Source: Cloeon dipterum
Lineage: Eukaryota; Arthropoda; Insecta; Ephemeroptera; Baetidae
Length of the DNA stretch: 64,000 nucleotides
Direction: 5' to 3'
Assembly: GCF_949628265.1 (NCBI RefSeq)
Contig: NC_088787.1
Span: forward strand, 19,024,501 to 19,088,500
The stretch's first letter is position 1, and every line of letters starts with the position of its first letter. Both the position numbers and the translations under genes were made by a program. The notes below the pieces were generated by a model that did no database searches, was not told the origin of the DNA, and worked only from the letters and a program-made list of their open reading frames with translations. Below, one piece after another: positions 32,358 to 44,239 of this stretch.

Positions 32358-33673
32358 TTATGCCTTCTCGCTCTTCTCGTCGTTGGTGGCGGCGGAAGAC
32401 TGAGAGACGTTGTCTTCGCGCTCAGGTGCGCAAGACAGGCTGGGGAACTTCTGCTGGAGAGCAGCACGGTACTTAGGGTGGCTGAAATCGAAAAGTCCAG
32501 TCAGACAAACCGTGTCACATGTCAGGAAGTTTAGGTTACCTGATGCCGTAGACAATTGGGTTGTAGACGGCGTTGGCCTTGGCGAACAGAGAAGACCAGA
32601 TGGTGGCCAGAGGAGTGATGGCAGCTCCGTTGAAAATGCCGGCGAAGTTGATGACCAGGTAGGGGGTCCACGCCATGAACCACAGAGAGATGGTGAACAG
32701 GGCAACCTGTTGTCAAATATCAGAATTAAATTAAGCCTCTAGATTAAAGTGTGCGTTATCTTCTTACCTTGGCGAGCTTGCACTCGGCGCTGGTGGCCTT
32801 GTCCTCAGACCTCAGGGAGGCGACGTTCATCTTCTTGGCCTGCTCCCTCATGTTCTTCTCGTGGGCGGCAACAGCCTGGACGATGAAGAAGTAAGAGTAG
32901 ACGATGGTCAACAGAGGCAAGAAGTAGACGAAGACGGCGTAGGCGAAGATGTAGCTGCGGTTGATGGGGTCCTTGCTCAGGTAGTCAGTTCCGCAGGCGG
33001 TCATGTTGCCCTCAGGGGCGTACTTGCCCCATCCGAACATGGGAGCCAGGGTCCACAACAGAGAGAAGGCCCACACGCCCAGGTTGCGGGTCATAGCGCC
33101 CTTGCTGGTCAGGGGGGTGCCGGACAGTCCCTTGACGATGACGTTGTACCTGTCCATGGCAATCATGGTCATGCTCCAGATCGAGACGCAGCCGAAGAGC
33201 GAGCCGAGCATTCCGTAGACTTCGCACATCATGGGGCCTGTGGGCATTTAGAGAATAAAGCGTCATTTTTGCTCCTTTGGACGGTTTTGCTGGTACTCAC
33301 CGAAGACCCAGGTCTCATAGTAGCAGTTCATTACCATGGGGGGAGCCATGCAGAACATCATGAGGAAGTCAGAGAATGCCAGGTTCACAACGAGCATGTT
33401 GGAGGGAGTCTTGAGGGACTTGGTGCCCGAGAAGATGTAGAGGACCATTCCATTTCCAATGACCGAAACCACGCCGAGCACGCCGATCACGAATCCCAAG
33501 AGGCCGTGCCACAGGGGGTTCATGGGGGCGAACTGGTTCCAGTGAGGGTCGATCATGGAGATCATGTCAGGCAGAACTTTGTCTACGACGGTCATGTTGG
33601 CGCCCCAAGCAGCGTTGTTGCCCCACTGCTGTTGGCCGTAGGCGGCAAAGGTTGGCTCACCAAGAGAAGGCAT
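32358..33673 (-). CDS. Long-wavelength-sensitive opsin, copy B
   Basis: Four coding exons (33673-33301, 33237-32768, 32706-32540, 32481-32358) give 377 residues. The start [20 protein letters not shown] is followed by the shared [12 protein letters not shown] region. It has [43 protein letters not shown], the retinal Lys in LFAKAN, NPIVYGI and HPK. It is the most compact copy: the introns after PHW, VIVK and GWG(K) that opsin D has are absent, leaving one 470-nt central exon. A 5' UTR intron is likely (donor GGGTAAGT near 33744, acceptor CCGACAG just before the start). Codon use is G/C-richer than in copies A and D (inference: possibly the highly expressed copy). Confidence 0.94.
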
Positions 33674-33888
33674 GATTCTGTCGGCACAAAATTTCCGAAT
33701 TGAGAATTTAAGCAAGGACAAATATTCAGCTGCCGCACTTACCCGTGTGATACGTAGAGTTATCGCAAACAAAGGAAGAAAAACGTTGTCGAAACAGCGA
33801 ACTACTTCAGTTTGCGGCGTTCGGCCTGCGAGGAAGTCCGTCTATACCCTTTCGGATGCGGCTCGTTGGTCTGCTGCGCGCTCGGCCC

Positions 33889-33952
33889 TTATATACCCCC
33901 GTCGGCTCTTAATTATGCGTACGCGCACCTTTACAATGCTAATGATGTTAGC
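33889..33952 (-). promoter_or_regulatory. Opsin B promoter: TATA box and RCSI-like palindrome
   Basis: On the minus strand TATATAA lies at 33895-33889. GCTAACATCATTAGC lies at 33952-33938, a near-perfect palindrome whose core (TAAC-ATC-ATTA) differs by one base from TAAT-N3-ATTA. Spacing between the two is 45 bp, as in opsins A and C. Confidence 0.65.
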
Positions 33953-35998
33953 GGGCCAAATTGGATTTTCGGTGCAGTCTCCGAGGCAGAGGACGAAACC
34001 TTAAAGATGTCTTAAGAAAATTATTTTACTCGAGGGAGGCCATCCAGCAGATGGTGTGTACTCGACCACCTGCTCGTTGCCGTGTGGAGCTGCTTTCACG
34101 TGTCACACCGCTCACTCGTATCTGCCACACGTTGCCTCAAAAATATTTATAGTTTTAATGCAATTAATGCTTCGACTATTTAGAATTTGATTTAAGTGCT
34201 GGTCTGAATTTTTCTTATTCTAACGCCAAAATCATCAAAATTTATACAGTTTCAAGGCTGTTGTGACAACCTGCATGTTCCAAGAGTAACGTGCAAGAAG
34301 GATCAAGTGGCCAGGAAACAGGTACAATTTTGTACTCTTTTGCTCTTGCCCCAGGAGGATTTAGTTTAAATTTAAGTTTTCATTTTGTTAAAGTTTTAAT
34401 CTTGAATCTGGAATGAAAGCTTCATTAAACACTAAAAGAATACAAACATACGAGACAAATATATCAATTTCTCGTTTTTTTTTACCTCTGCTCAGCACTT
34501 TTTGTGTGCTATGAGCTCATTGGATCCCAAATAACACCGTTGAGCGGATAACGAATGGTACCCAAGTGGCCGCAAAGGAGCTAAAATTGGGCCCAATATG
34601 GTCATCTTTTCGCCTCCATGCACCGAAGTCTTTTATTGAAACGCCAGACATTTGTCCCTAAAGCCGCTGGAAAGGTGCTGGCAAGTGGCGAGTCGCCGCC
34701 GATGCGTCTCCCAGCCCGTTGTTGTAACAAAAAGCGAGCCATCGTGCCATTCACTTCTCGATTTTGCATGGGCAGCTCGAGATTGCGTGAAATTGTTCTT
34801 ATCTTTATCACAGAATTTGTACGCACAGTCCTCACTCTCGCAGGAATGAAGACTGTTGATCTTGAATTTTTTCATTATACATATGGGTTGGCTACTAAAT
34901 ATGCAGGTTCTTGATTACATCGCGTTGATCTGTACCTCAGGATTTTATTCCAAAATTAACATTGCAAAAGGGTTTTCGGATTCATTTATAGGATTTTTGG
35001 TTGTAGCTCGCAAAAAAATTTTAAATTTGTTTTATGTTTTTTAATTTAAGTGCTTATGTTTACAGTTTTATGCAACTGGCTTCTCTTCAATGCCGAGCGT
35101 GTTGCATACGTAGCATTCTGAGCAGGCGCCTTTCAATGTGTTACGTGCACATTCATATTTAAATAGAGCTTAATGCTTCGAAACATATTAGCGTTAAAAG
35201 GAAAGATTTAAAAATTATCATGGCTCGCCCACTCATGTGGACAAATATCACCAAAAGAAATCAGTTATTACTTCTATGATTTTCTCACCATATCAATTAA
35301 ACTATCATTGAGATACCAAAATGTTTGCATTATAATAATTAAATAATAACCATTCTAGGCTGGTAAAACACTTAATACCGCTTTGGTTTAGATAATTATG
35401 ACTATTGAATCTCGCAGGTTTGTTTATTTTTCTTTTTTTTCTTTTGTGAAAATAACTTGATATTTTTGGGAAGGTAAAAAATACTAATCACAAAACTGCC
35501 GGGAAAAAATTTAAAATATCAGGTCAGATCAGGGTCAGATGAGAGCCCCCTATGGCCATTGCATGTCAGGGGCTCAAGTGATTTGCTTGCGGTCAATAAA
35601 TATTGCTGGATAAGGGGTGCTTGAGGTCTTTATTCGGAGTATAAGACGAGAAGCCATAAAAAAGGCTGTGGTGAATTATTCACCTTATTTTTTCATAGGA
35701 TTAAAAAATTTGCATGTAATTTCATAAAATAGACAAACAAGTTTATTTTAAGTGCAGTTTTGCAGTTTTATTCGGTTTTTTATTACAGAGCTAAAATAGA
35801 GATGAGTGAAAATGAATAGTTATAACTATCCTCCGGAGAGCTGTTAAGCTCACTACATGTGTGTTTTTTATAGAAAAAATAAGTGCAAAGACTAATGCAG
35901 GGGTAGCATTCGTCCAGACATCAGTTCATCGTTGGTGCGCGCAATTCCGTCATAGTCGTCCATCCGTGAGGAGAGGAGATCGGAGAGAAGCCTAATTC
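33953..35998. other. Spacer between opsins B and C
   Basis: About 2 kb of mostly AT-rich DNA. The segment 34600-34860 is GC-richer and open in several frames, but no frame resembles a known protein. No repeat is recognised. Confidence 0.5.
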
Positions 35999-37463
35999 TT
36001 AGGCATTGGAGGCCTTGTCGTCACCGCACTGGGTCGATCCAGAGGCAGCTGAGGAGGTGTCGTCGCTTGACGCGTTGCACGCCAGGCTGGGGAACCTTTT
36101 GTACAAGGCAGCACGGTACTTCGGGTGGCTGCAATCATTAGAGAGAGTGGATTTTCGTAAACGGTCCCGAGATGTTGGAAGTTGATAAAGAATTTAATTG
36201 AATTGTCAGATTTGCAAGACTTTTTACATACCTAATGCCATACACGATTGGGTTGTACACAGTGCTGCACTTTGCGAATACGGATGCCCAAATTGTGGCG
36301 AGGGGCGTGATGGCCTTGCCGTCGAAGATTCCAGTGAAGTTGACCACGAGGTAGGGAGTCCAGGCCATGAACCAAAGGGTGATGGTCATCAAAGCAATCT
36401 AAAATTGATTTCAAACGTGAAACCAAAGTACACCTTGAAAGGCATCTAGGAAAATATACCTTGGCGAGTTTGCATTCGGCGCTCTGGGCTTTGTCCTCGG
36501 CTCTGAGGGAGGCGACGTTCATCTTCTTGGCTTGTTCCTTCATCGACTTTTCGTGGGCAGAGACGGCCTGGACGATGAAGAAGTAAGCGTAGATGATTCC
36601 GAATAGGGGAATGAAGTAGCAGAAGAGGGCGTAGACTAAGATGTAGCTGCGGTGGAACCATTCCTTGTTCAGGTAGTCAGTGCCGCAAGCAGTCATGTTG
36701 CCCTCAGGGACGTACCTGTGGAGGGGAATAAAAAGCGTTGAAAAATTGGGCCATCTACGTTTTTGGCGGATTTACCTGTTCCATCCGAAGAACGGAGCGA
36801 TGGTCCAGGCGGCAGAGTGGGCCCAGATGAAGAAGATCCTCAGCATGGATCCCTTGTTGGTCAGAGGGGTGCCGGACATGCCCTTGACGATGACGTTGTA
36901 CCTGTCGAAGGCGATGAACACCATGGTCCAGATGGATCCGCAGCCGAACATAGAGCCAAACATTCCGTAGATTTCGCAGAAGAGAGGTCCTGCAGAGGAA
37001 AGGGTTAAAATCATATTTTTGGGGTGAATTTTCCGCAGCACTCACCGAGAACCCAGGTTTCGTAATAGCAGTTGATGACCATTGGGACAGCCATGGTGAT
37101 CATCATGAGGTAGTCAGACAGGGCGAGATTCATGACCAGAAGGTTGGAGGGGGATCGCAGGTTCTTGGTGCTGCCGAAGATGTAGAGGACCATTCCATTG
37201 CCGCAGAAGGAAACAACTCCAAGCACGCCGATCGTAAATCCCAGAAGACCGTGCCACAGAGGATTCAGGGGAGGGAACTGGTACCTGAGGCAGGCAAAAG
37301 GTGTGAATAACGTTTATGAGAGGCAGAGGAGGAAAAAATTGTACTGCTCTTACCAGTGAGGATCCACGAGATGCTGCATCTCAGGCAGGACGGTGTCGAC
37401 CACCGTGGTGTTGCCGCTGAAGCCGCCGCCATAGTTGAAAGCACTGACCGAAGGACCGCTCAT
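35999..37463 (-). CDS. Long-wavelength-sensitive opsin, copy C
   Basis: Six coding exons (37463-37354, 37284-37046, 36989-36776, 36715-36460, 36398-36232, 36128-35999) give 371 residues. It starts [18 protein letters not shown]. Helix 3 ends with FDRY rather than MDRY. The remaining hallmarks are [35 protein letters not shown], the retinal Lys in VFAKCST, NPIVYGI and HPK. Intron positions equal those of opsin D except that the intron after VIVK is missing. It shares the [16 protein letters not shown] loop with copy B, whereas A and D have G(L/I)AGKPLT. This suggests two pairs (A with D, B with C). Confidence 0.94.
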
Positions 37464-37575
37464 GTTGACTGAGTGGGTGACTGAAGAAAATCAGCGGAGT
37501 GAACTACTTCAGTGGTCTTCTGTTGGTCAGCTCGAGGATCTCCCGACTGGATTGTCTTTCTGAGTGTACGCAGCC

Positions 37576-37635
37576 TTTTTATACTGGTCGCGGCTCATTG
37601 CGCCACGTTTGGAAGTGTATGGAGTAATGTCATTA
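37576..37635 (-). promoter_or_regulatory. Opsin C promoter: TATA box and RCSI-like site
   Basis: On the minus strand TATAAAAA is at 37583-37576 and TAATGACATTA at 37635-37625, a perfect TAAT-N3-ATTA, 42 bp upstream of the TATA box. The translation start is about 115 bp downstream of the TATA box. Confidence 0.7.
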
Positions 37636-39827
37636 GCATGGAAAAATTGGATGACCGACTCGGTACGACTAATTCCTTTTCCGGCTCAAAAACCACATTA
37701 GAGGCCATAGGACAACCCTTTCAAGACGCACTTGCTTCTTTTTCTCAGACACTCTGTTGCGTAAATAACACAGATGTTTGCTGGAGTGTGCATTTGGCCC
37801 ATTTTTGCATGCCGCAAATTAATTTCTGTTTGATGCCAAAGTTTATCAGGATCCAAAATATTCGCGTCAATTTTTTCGATATAATTTTAAAGTGCTTGGC
37901 CGCTCTTAAGAAGCAGCAATTTTGGAGTGAATTTTATAGTGTTTTGTGATTCTCTAAAGTAGTGTAATGTTAATATTATTCGAACGGGTGCATCGCGATT
38001 GCTATAATACGGTCTGTTAAATCGTTTTTTCGCTAGCGTTTTTGCCTTTTTTCAGCTGTTTATTACCTGACCTATGCTTTATATTATGTATAAATGACTT
38101 GGATAAAAAAATAAATAAGCATTTAACCATTCATATTATATCAACTTTGAGAAACTTGACCCGGCCATCTATTTTTATTGCCAAATTCAACTATTGCTAT
38201 AGCCTTTAGTGTTTGAAGCCGCCGTAATAGATTGATCCAGCGGTTGCTTTTGATTTTCAAGCACTTCTGCTGTGATTTCACACTCAATCCTGCGGTAGTG
38301 CGTTCTCTACTTAAAATTTTATTTTTTTTTTGAATATTTTTAAACCAAAAATAAATCCAGCCAATCACCAAAGAAACATTAAAACAGTTTTTTAAAATTA
38401 ACAAATATTTGCTGACGTTTCTACGGCGATTAGCTGCACTGGGTTCTCCATCAGATAATATATTTAAGTGCCAATCTCAATAATTTTTCATTTTTTGTTT
38501 TTTTTATTAAAATACAAGTCGCAAAAGTACATTAACTTATAAAGAATATATTATTTTTTATTTAATTATCAGGTTTGCGTAGGAACTCTCAAAAACCGTC
38601 TGATAATTTTAATTTTCGTTTGAATTGTAACTTTTTTTAATTTAGACAATGTTTAGCGTTTTTTTTTCAAAAGTATACTTGCAATTATTAAACAAAGCTT
38701 TACTGAAAACCATGGTTTTTGGCAGTTTTAGACGGTTCTAAGGATTGCAAATTTCGTGCACGTTCAGTCTGATCTGAAATATTAGTTATTTATTATATAT
38801 TATATCTTAGCTCACATTTATATTAAATCATATAAGCAATCCCATATTCCAATTTTAATATCTAAGCCATCATTTTCATGTAAAGCATAAATTAAATCTA
38901 TTAAAACGTAAAACAAATCTGCTTCAAATTTTCTGAAAAGCTACATTATAGCTTTAAAAACAGAATAAAATGCTTCAATTTTTTAAAGTCTCATGGATCC
39001 AGTCTGCAAACCTATTTAAAAGTTTCCCTCTTCACCATATTTACGTTTTATTGAATTAAAAACTCAAAACCTGAAGAAAAATACACTCAATGACATGATT
39101 CCATTCAAAAAATGATAATAAGTTTGCAGGAGTAATTTATTTTAGTTTTTCAAACGAGAAACATCGTGGGTAAACAATTAATTTCAATGGTTTTTCTTAA
39201 TTTCCAACCCGACGTTGCTACTTAATCTTATTTTTTTTCGTCTTGCCTGGGTTACGTGCGTAAGTTATTTGGTACGAAATCCTATTATTTGGCAGTTGCG
39301 CGACGGTAATTAAATTACTCGTTGGTCTTGGCAAAGAAAAGCAAGCTGCCCCTTACGCAGGGGGCAAGACCTTCCGTCGCTGTTGTTATGTGCGTCTCGC
39401 GTTTGCGTCCGTTCGCTCGCGGCTTTGGTGCTTCCATTCACATTAGCTCATTCACGAAGCATCAAAGCGTCGGTGAAGTGTGTGCTTGAATAACAAGTGG
39501 CCAATGCATATAAAAGTACTTTTCTGAAGTGCTGCAATTAGCGCTGATCAAGCACGCAATCGAAGGGGAAATAAAAATAGAAGCAAAGCCGCTTAGTCTG
39601 CATGCTTAATGGGATTTATTTAGTGTTAAATAAAACAGAAGAATTTTCTCGATTTGTTCGTTTATTTGCAGAAATAAATAAAGGGGAGGAAACAAACAGG
39701 CTGGGTTCTGGGTATTATACAAAATTAGTTTTTGTGACATCAGAGATTCAAAATAGGAAATTGATTTGCTGGAGGTCGTCATTGGAACAAAGTGCGCGTG
39801 ATTTTATCGGAGTGGCTCAGTCTGAGG
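37636..39827. other. Spacer between opsins C and D
   Basis: Strongly AT-rich noncoding DNA of 2.2 kb. A CG-richer stretch at about 39240-39480 stands out and might be regulatory. No coding features are seen. Confidence 0.5.
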
Positions 39828-42772
39828 CTAGGCGATCGGCTTGTCAACCTCGGTGGTTATGGACGCTTGAGATTTGATATCGCTGCCCTCGTGCTCCACG
39901 CCACCGCAAACTAAGCATGGTATTTTCTCCTTCAAGGCTGCTCTGTATCTTGGGTGGCTGCAAAATCAGAATGAAATGAGTTTCAAGTTCAATATAATTT
40001 AATTAAAAAAAGGCGCATTCGATGAATTTTCATGACAAATGAAAAATTTGTGTTTAAAAAAAAGAATTTAATGTTTGAAATCAGTTAAAATTTAAAAATT
40101 CCTCCATTTAGGTCTTGAAATAAGGTTTCATTAATTTCATGATTCATAGCAAATCCTTGCAAAAAATAATAATGTTTTCTTAGTTAAATAATAAAAGAAA
40201 TGCTGTGGTCATGAGCATAAAATAATTTTTCAATTGTTCCGTGTCATTAACAATAAATATGGCATATAATAGAGATTTTTCCTATGGGCCCTATTGACTC
40301 TCACATTTTGACTTTATGCGTAAATTATAGTCAAACCTCAAAATGATTTAAAAGTTCCTACATAAATAAATGTATAATTTATCTATCTTAAGCATACGCC
40401 AATTTATTATAAATCCTCTTCGATTTCCATTAGATAAATTATCTATTTCTGACAGTTGGTTTTTTCCTATCGGGCGTGTTTTTTTATTTTGAGCTGGAAA
40501 AACGACCGTCTCACCTGATTCCATAGACAATCGGGTTGTAGACAGCGTTTGCCTTAGCAAACACAGAGCCCCAGATGGTGAACAAGGGTGTAATGGTGAC
40601 CATCTCGAAGATGCCGGCAAAGTTGATGATCAGGTATGGCGTCCACGCGCAGAACCACAGGGCAATGGTCATCAGAGCCACCTTCACTCACACACAGTTC
40701 GTAAATAAAAAACCAAAGAGACTTCTAAATTTTCTGACCTTTGCCAGTTTGCACTCGGCGCTGGTGGCCTTGTCCTCGGACCTCAGGGAAGCGACGTTCA
40801 TCTTCTTGGCCTGTTCCCTCATGTTCTTCTCGTGGGCTGCGACGGCCTGCACGATGAACCAGTAGGAGTAGACGATGATGAGCAGGGGAAGGAAGTAGCA
40901 AAAGATGGAGTAGACGAGCACGTAGCTCCGGCTGAGCCAGTCCTTGCTCAGGTAGTCGGTGCCGCACGCAGTCATGTTGCCCTCAGGAACGTATCTGACG
41001 GCAATAAGAAGAAGATTTTAAATGTATGTCACACTGAAAGAAGTAATTTTTGGAGGTGATTAATTTTTTCATCGCAGTGTAGAAAAAACTCTAGGTTAGG
41101 GGTTTCAGCCAGCCGCGACAGCCGCCGGTAAAAAGGTAAAGAATTAAAAAAGTAAATAGTCTTCCGGCCCATCGGGCCGTTAAGCACTATCCAACTTCAT
41201 GTTTGAAATAATCTCAGCCGTGCCAACCACCGATGAAAATGGCCAGTAGGCAAAAAATTCGGCTAGGTCGGTCCCGCCAGCCGCCGCCTTAAATCTCGCG
41301 GCTGACAATGAGTGAGACCTCTACTCGAGACGAAAGTAACATGGCTATGCAACCCGCTTGACATGCATGATCACCTGAATGCATACCTTTTTAATTTGCA
41401 GGCGTTTGAAAAATTTGGTGGATTAGATTTTGAGAAAGTATGAAAATTAAATTATTGTCTCACCTTCCCCATCCGAGGAACGGTGCCAATGTCCAGCCGA
41501 GTGAGAAAATCCAAATGAACAGAATTCTTAGCATGGTGCCTTTGATGGTCAGCGGTTTACCTGCAATGCCCTGCGTAATTTAAAATGAGTAATGTTCATT
41601 AGATAAATTTCGGTTCGAACCTTGACAATGACGTTGTATCTGTCCAGGGCTATGAAGGTCATTGACCAAATTGAGGCGCATCCGAAGAGAGAGCCGGTCA
41701 TGGCGTATACTTCACACAAAAGTGGCCCTTAAATGCAAATAACATTAATAAAAATTGATTTTAATTTATTGAAAAACAGTCGTTTAACGTATTCATTTTT
41801 TTCTAAGAGAAAGCACTAACCCATGACCCATGTTTCGTAATAACAGTTGATAATCATGACCGGTGACATGCAAACCATCATAAGGAAGTCGGAGGCGGCG
41901 AGGTTGACGACGAACATATTTGAAGGCGTTCGAAGTTTGCGGGTGCATGAGAAGACGTAGATGACGACGCTGTTGCCCGTCCATGCGATTACGCCGAGTA
42001 GGCCGATCACAAAGCCGAGGATTCCGTGCCACAGAGGATTAAGTGGAGCGAACTGATACCTGAATTGGCGTGAAAAATCATTAAAAATAAGAGTTTTTTT
42101 CTGAATTAAATAATCACATCGTTTTCTGCGATAGGAAAAAAATTGAAATATTGAAATATTTTTATTAAGTATTAAATAATTGAGAAGACTTTTTAAAGTA
42201 CGACGTAGAATTTTCTACCAAGTACAAACTCGTCATAAAAGATTCGTCAGAATTTTTGTGCTTTTTTTAAGTTAAATACCAAAGGAAAACTTTCCCGTAA
42301 TTTGCTGTTTTCGAGCCATGCGGACTTACCAAGAAGTTTTGCAGCCCCCAAAAAGAAAATTGAAATTGCCGAAATAAAGCTTGATTTTATGACAGCTAAC
42401 TTAGAAAAAATTAAAACTCTAACATAAGCCGTTAAATTTCTGCATTCGATTTTCCCGAGCACTTCAATTTGTTTATTCCTACTGTCATATAGCTACAAAA
42501 TTTAAATACATTATCATATACTTTTCTGACATAAATATTAGGAAGCATCACGATCATTTCCAAAGGCATAAAAATCGTATAATAAATAAAATCATTAAAT
42601 ATATACCTCTCGGCGAGTAGCTAGACTCCAAGAAAATAATATGACAATTTGAAATTTCTTAAAATTTTTACTTTCGGCGTGGATTGAGCGAACCATAAAT
42701 AACGAGAGCTATTTTCCTTTGGAAAATTGTCCCTTTTAACCAAACACTATCAAATTTTAGCGAGAAAATAGC

Positions 42773-42842
<70 letters not shown>

Positions 42843-43002
42843 CGGACTAATAGGTGGTGTATTCGCCCTGTAAGAAATATTAAATTTGAATTACGTACCA
42901 GTGAGAGTCAACGAGAAAGAGCATGTCGAGAGGCACACTGTCGACGACGGTGATGTTGTTGGCTCCTGTGTTCGGTGAGCCCCATCGCGGTGCGAACGCC
43001 AT
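39828..43002 (-). CDS. Long-wavelength-sensitive opsin, copy D
   Basis: Seven coding exons (43002-42899, 42059-41821, 41727-41621, 41570-41464, 40994-40739, 40681-40515, 39957-39828) give 369 residues, the most complete intron set in the array. It starts [16 protein letters not shown]. It has [43 protein letters not shown], the retinal Lys in VFAKAN and NPIVYGI. Two oddities: the HPK tripeptide after helix 7 reads HPR, and helix 1 has [17 protein letters not shown] where the others keep [10 protein letters not shown]. Introns are longer than in A-C (838 bp for the first) and hold a (TA)n run and a GC-rich insertion. It is the most diverged copy, yet fully open. Confidence 0.93.
41085..41395. 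mobile_element. GC-rich inserted segment in opsin D intron 4, family unknown
   Basis: About 300 bp of sequence much richer in GC than the surrounding intron, with a GGCCCATCGGGCC palindrome (about 41166-41178) and two CCAGCCGC stretches (41109 and 41278). It looks like an inserted retroposon or SINE fragment, but I see no A/B boxes, no target-site duplication and no protein remains. A short CAGCCAGCCGC match occurs at about 44074. Confidence 0.3.
42774..42841. repeat. (TA)n microsatellite
   Basis: About 68 bp of nearly pure TA dinucleotides with one early ACA interruption, in intron 1 of opsin D. Confidence 0.95.
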
Positions 43003-43100
43003 ATTTCCTCTATCTTACGTGGAGAGCTCGTCCTTACCAAGCAAACGACTAGGTTGGACCCTGATGGTGTTCGCATCACCGGCCATCTGAGTTCTGGCGC

Positions 43101-43153
43101 TTTTATACCCGGCGCATCTCGTCAAAGGGGATGGCCAAAAATTAATATATTCA
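43101..43153 (-). promoter_or_regulatory. Opsin D promoter: TATA box, degenerate upstream site
   Basis: TATAAAA on the minus strand at 43107-43101, about 100 bp before the start codon. At about 43143-43153 there is only a degenerate TAAT-containing sequence, so the RCSI-like palindrome seen in the other three opsins is weak or lost here. Confidence 0.55.
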
Positions 43154-44239
43154 CTTGCTTGGCTTCGCAGACGCACAATCAAGTTTTACAAATCAAATTA
43201 ATTTTGAGCTTACAGAATAAAAAAATTTATAGATTATTCTGACCTAGCTGGAATATTATACTGCTTGCTATGCGCTTATATGGATATATGTGTCAGTCGG
43301 CCGCCGACGCAACAAAGAATTATTGGCATGCAGATGAACTGGTTCGCGCCTTTTGTGTTTTCTCACGCAATTGCGTTTTGCGATAGTTTAGTCATCCGTT
43401 TAGTTAAGTGGATAGGTTTTCATGGTCTAGCAAATTAGTGCAATCAGCTATCGCACATAGCTTTGCTCTCCCACAGTCAAGCTTGAAATCAGAAGTCACG
43501 CACTCTTGAACACAACCGACCTGACCTCGTCGTTTTGCGAAATAATAACTAAGCTGTCAACCATGCGATGCCGCGTCACAAAATCTCCTCAAGCTATATA
43601 AATTGGCTGAAAGAATGTAAAAATACGTTATAAAAATTGCGGCACATGATAACTTAACGCAGTTTAAAATTCACATTTTTGTTTGGCGCGTCATTACTGC
43701 AATTCTTAAGTTTTTCACAATTCTACGACGGTTGGCTAGACTGATTTTGGTTTTCAGCACTTCATAAGAAAGCATATTATTATATACATATATTGAGTAT
43801 AGAATGCACAGTAGCAAGATTGAGTCTGAATTCGCAGCGGAAGTGCCTTAAAACTAAATTTTTAAGAAAGTCTATATGGTTGCGCCATATCTTTTGGCGG
43901 CTTCGAACTGGTCAATTCATTCTGTTAATTGATCTCCCTGACACAATTTTTAAATTTCGCCTATATACTTGACTGTGTAAAACAAATTGAACATTCGCGC
44001 GGAATTTTTGCATTTTGAATCTTTTACTTTGATATAATTATTATGGGTTGAAAATAAAGATCTCAGCCAGCCGCAATCTAATCATAATAAATTGCAACAA
44101 ATAATACGTTTTACTAAAGAAATTTTGTTTATTATAACCATAGCTTTTATTTCATGGATTCATAAAAATAACACATTTGTCAACAAAATTCAGTAATTTA
44201 TTGTTGTTACACACTTTAGGTTAGCCAAAGTTTATAGCA
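43154..44239. other. Spacer between opsin D and the LRR-like gene
   Basis: AT-rich noncoding DNA with upstream sequence of opsin D and the 3' end of the leucine-rich gene (minus-strand AATAAA candidates near 44128 and 44150). No gene seen. Confidence 0.5.

Noticed and set aside
32861-33703. 280-codon plus-strand ORF opposite opsin B
   Set aside because: It is the shadow of the GC-rich opsin coding exons; the minus-strand frame carries all opsin hallmarks.
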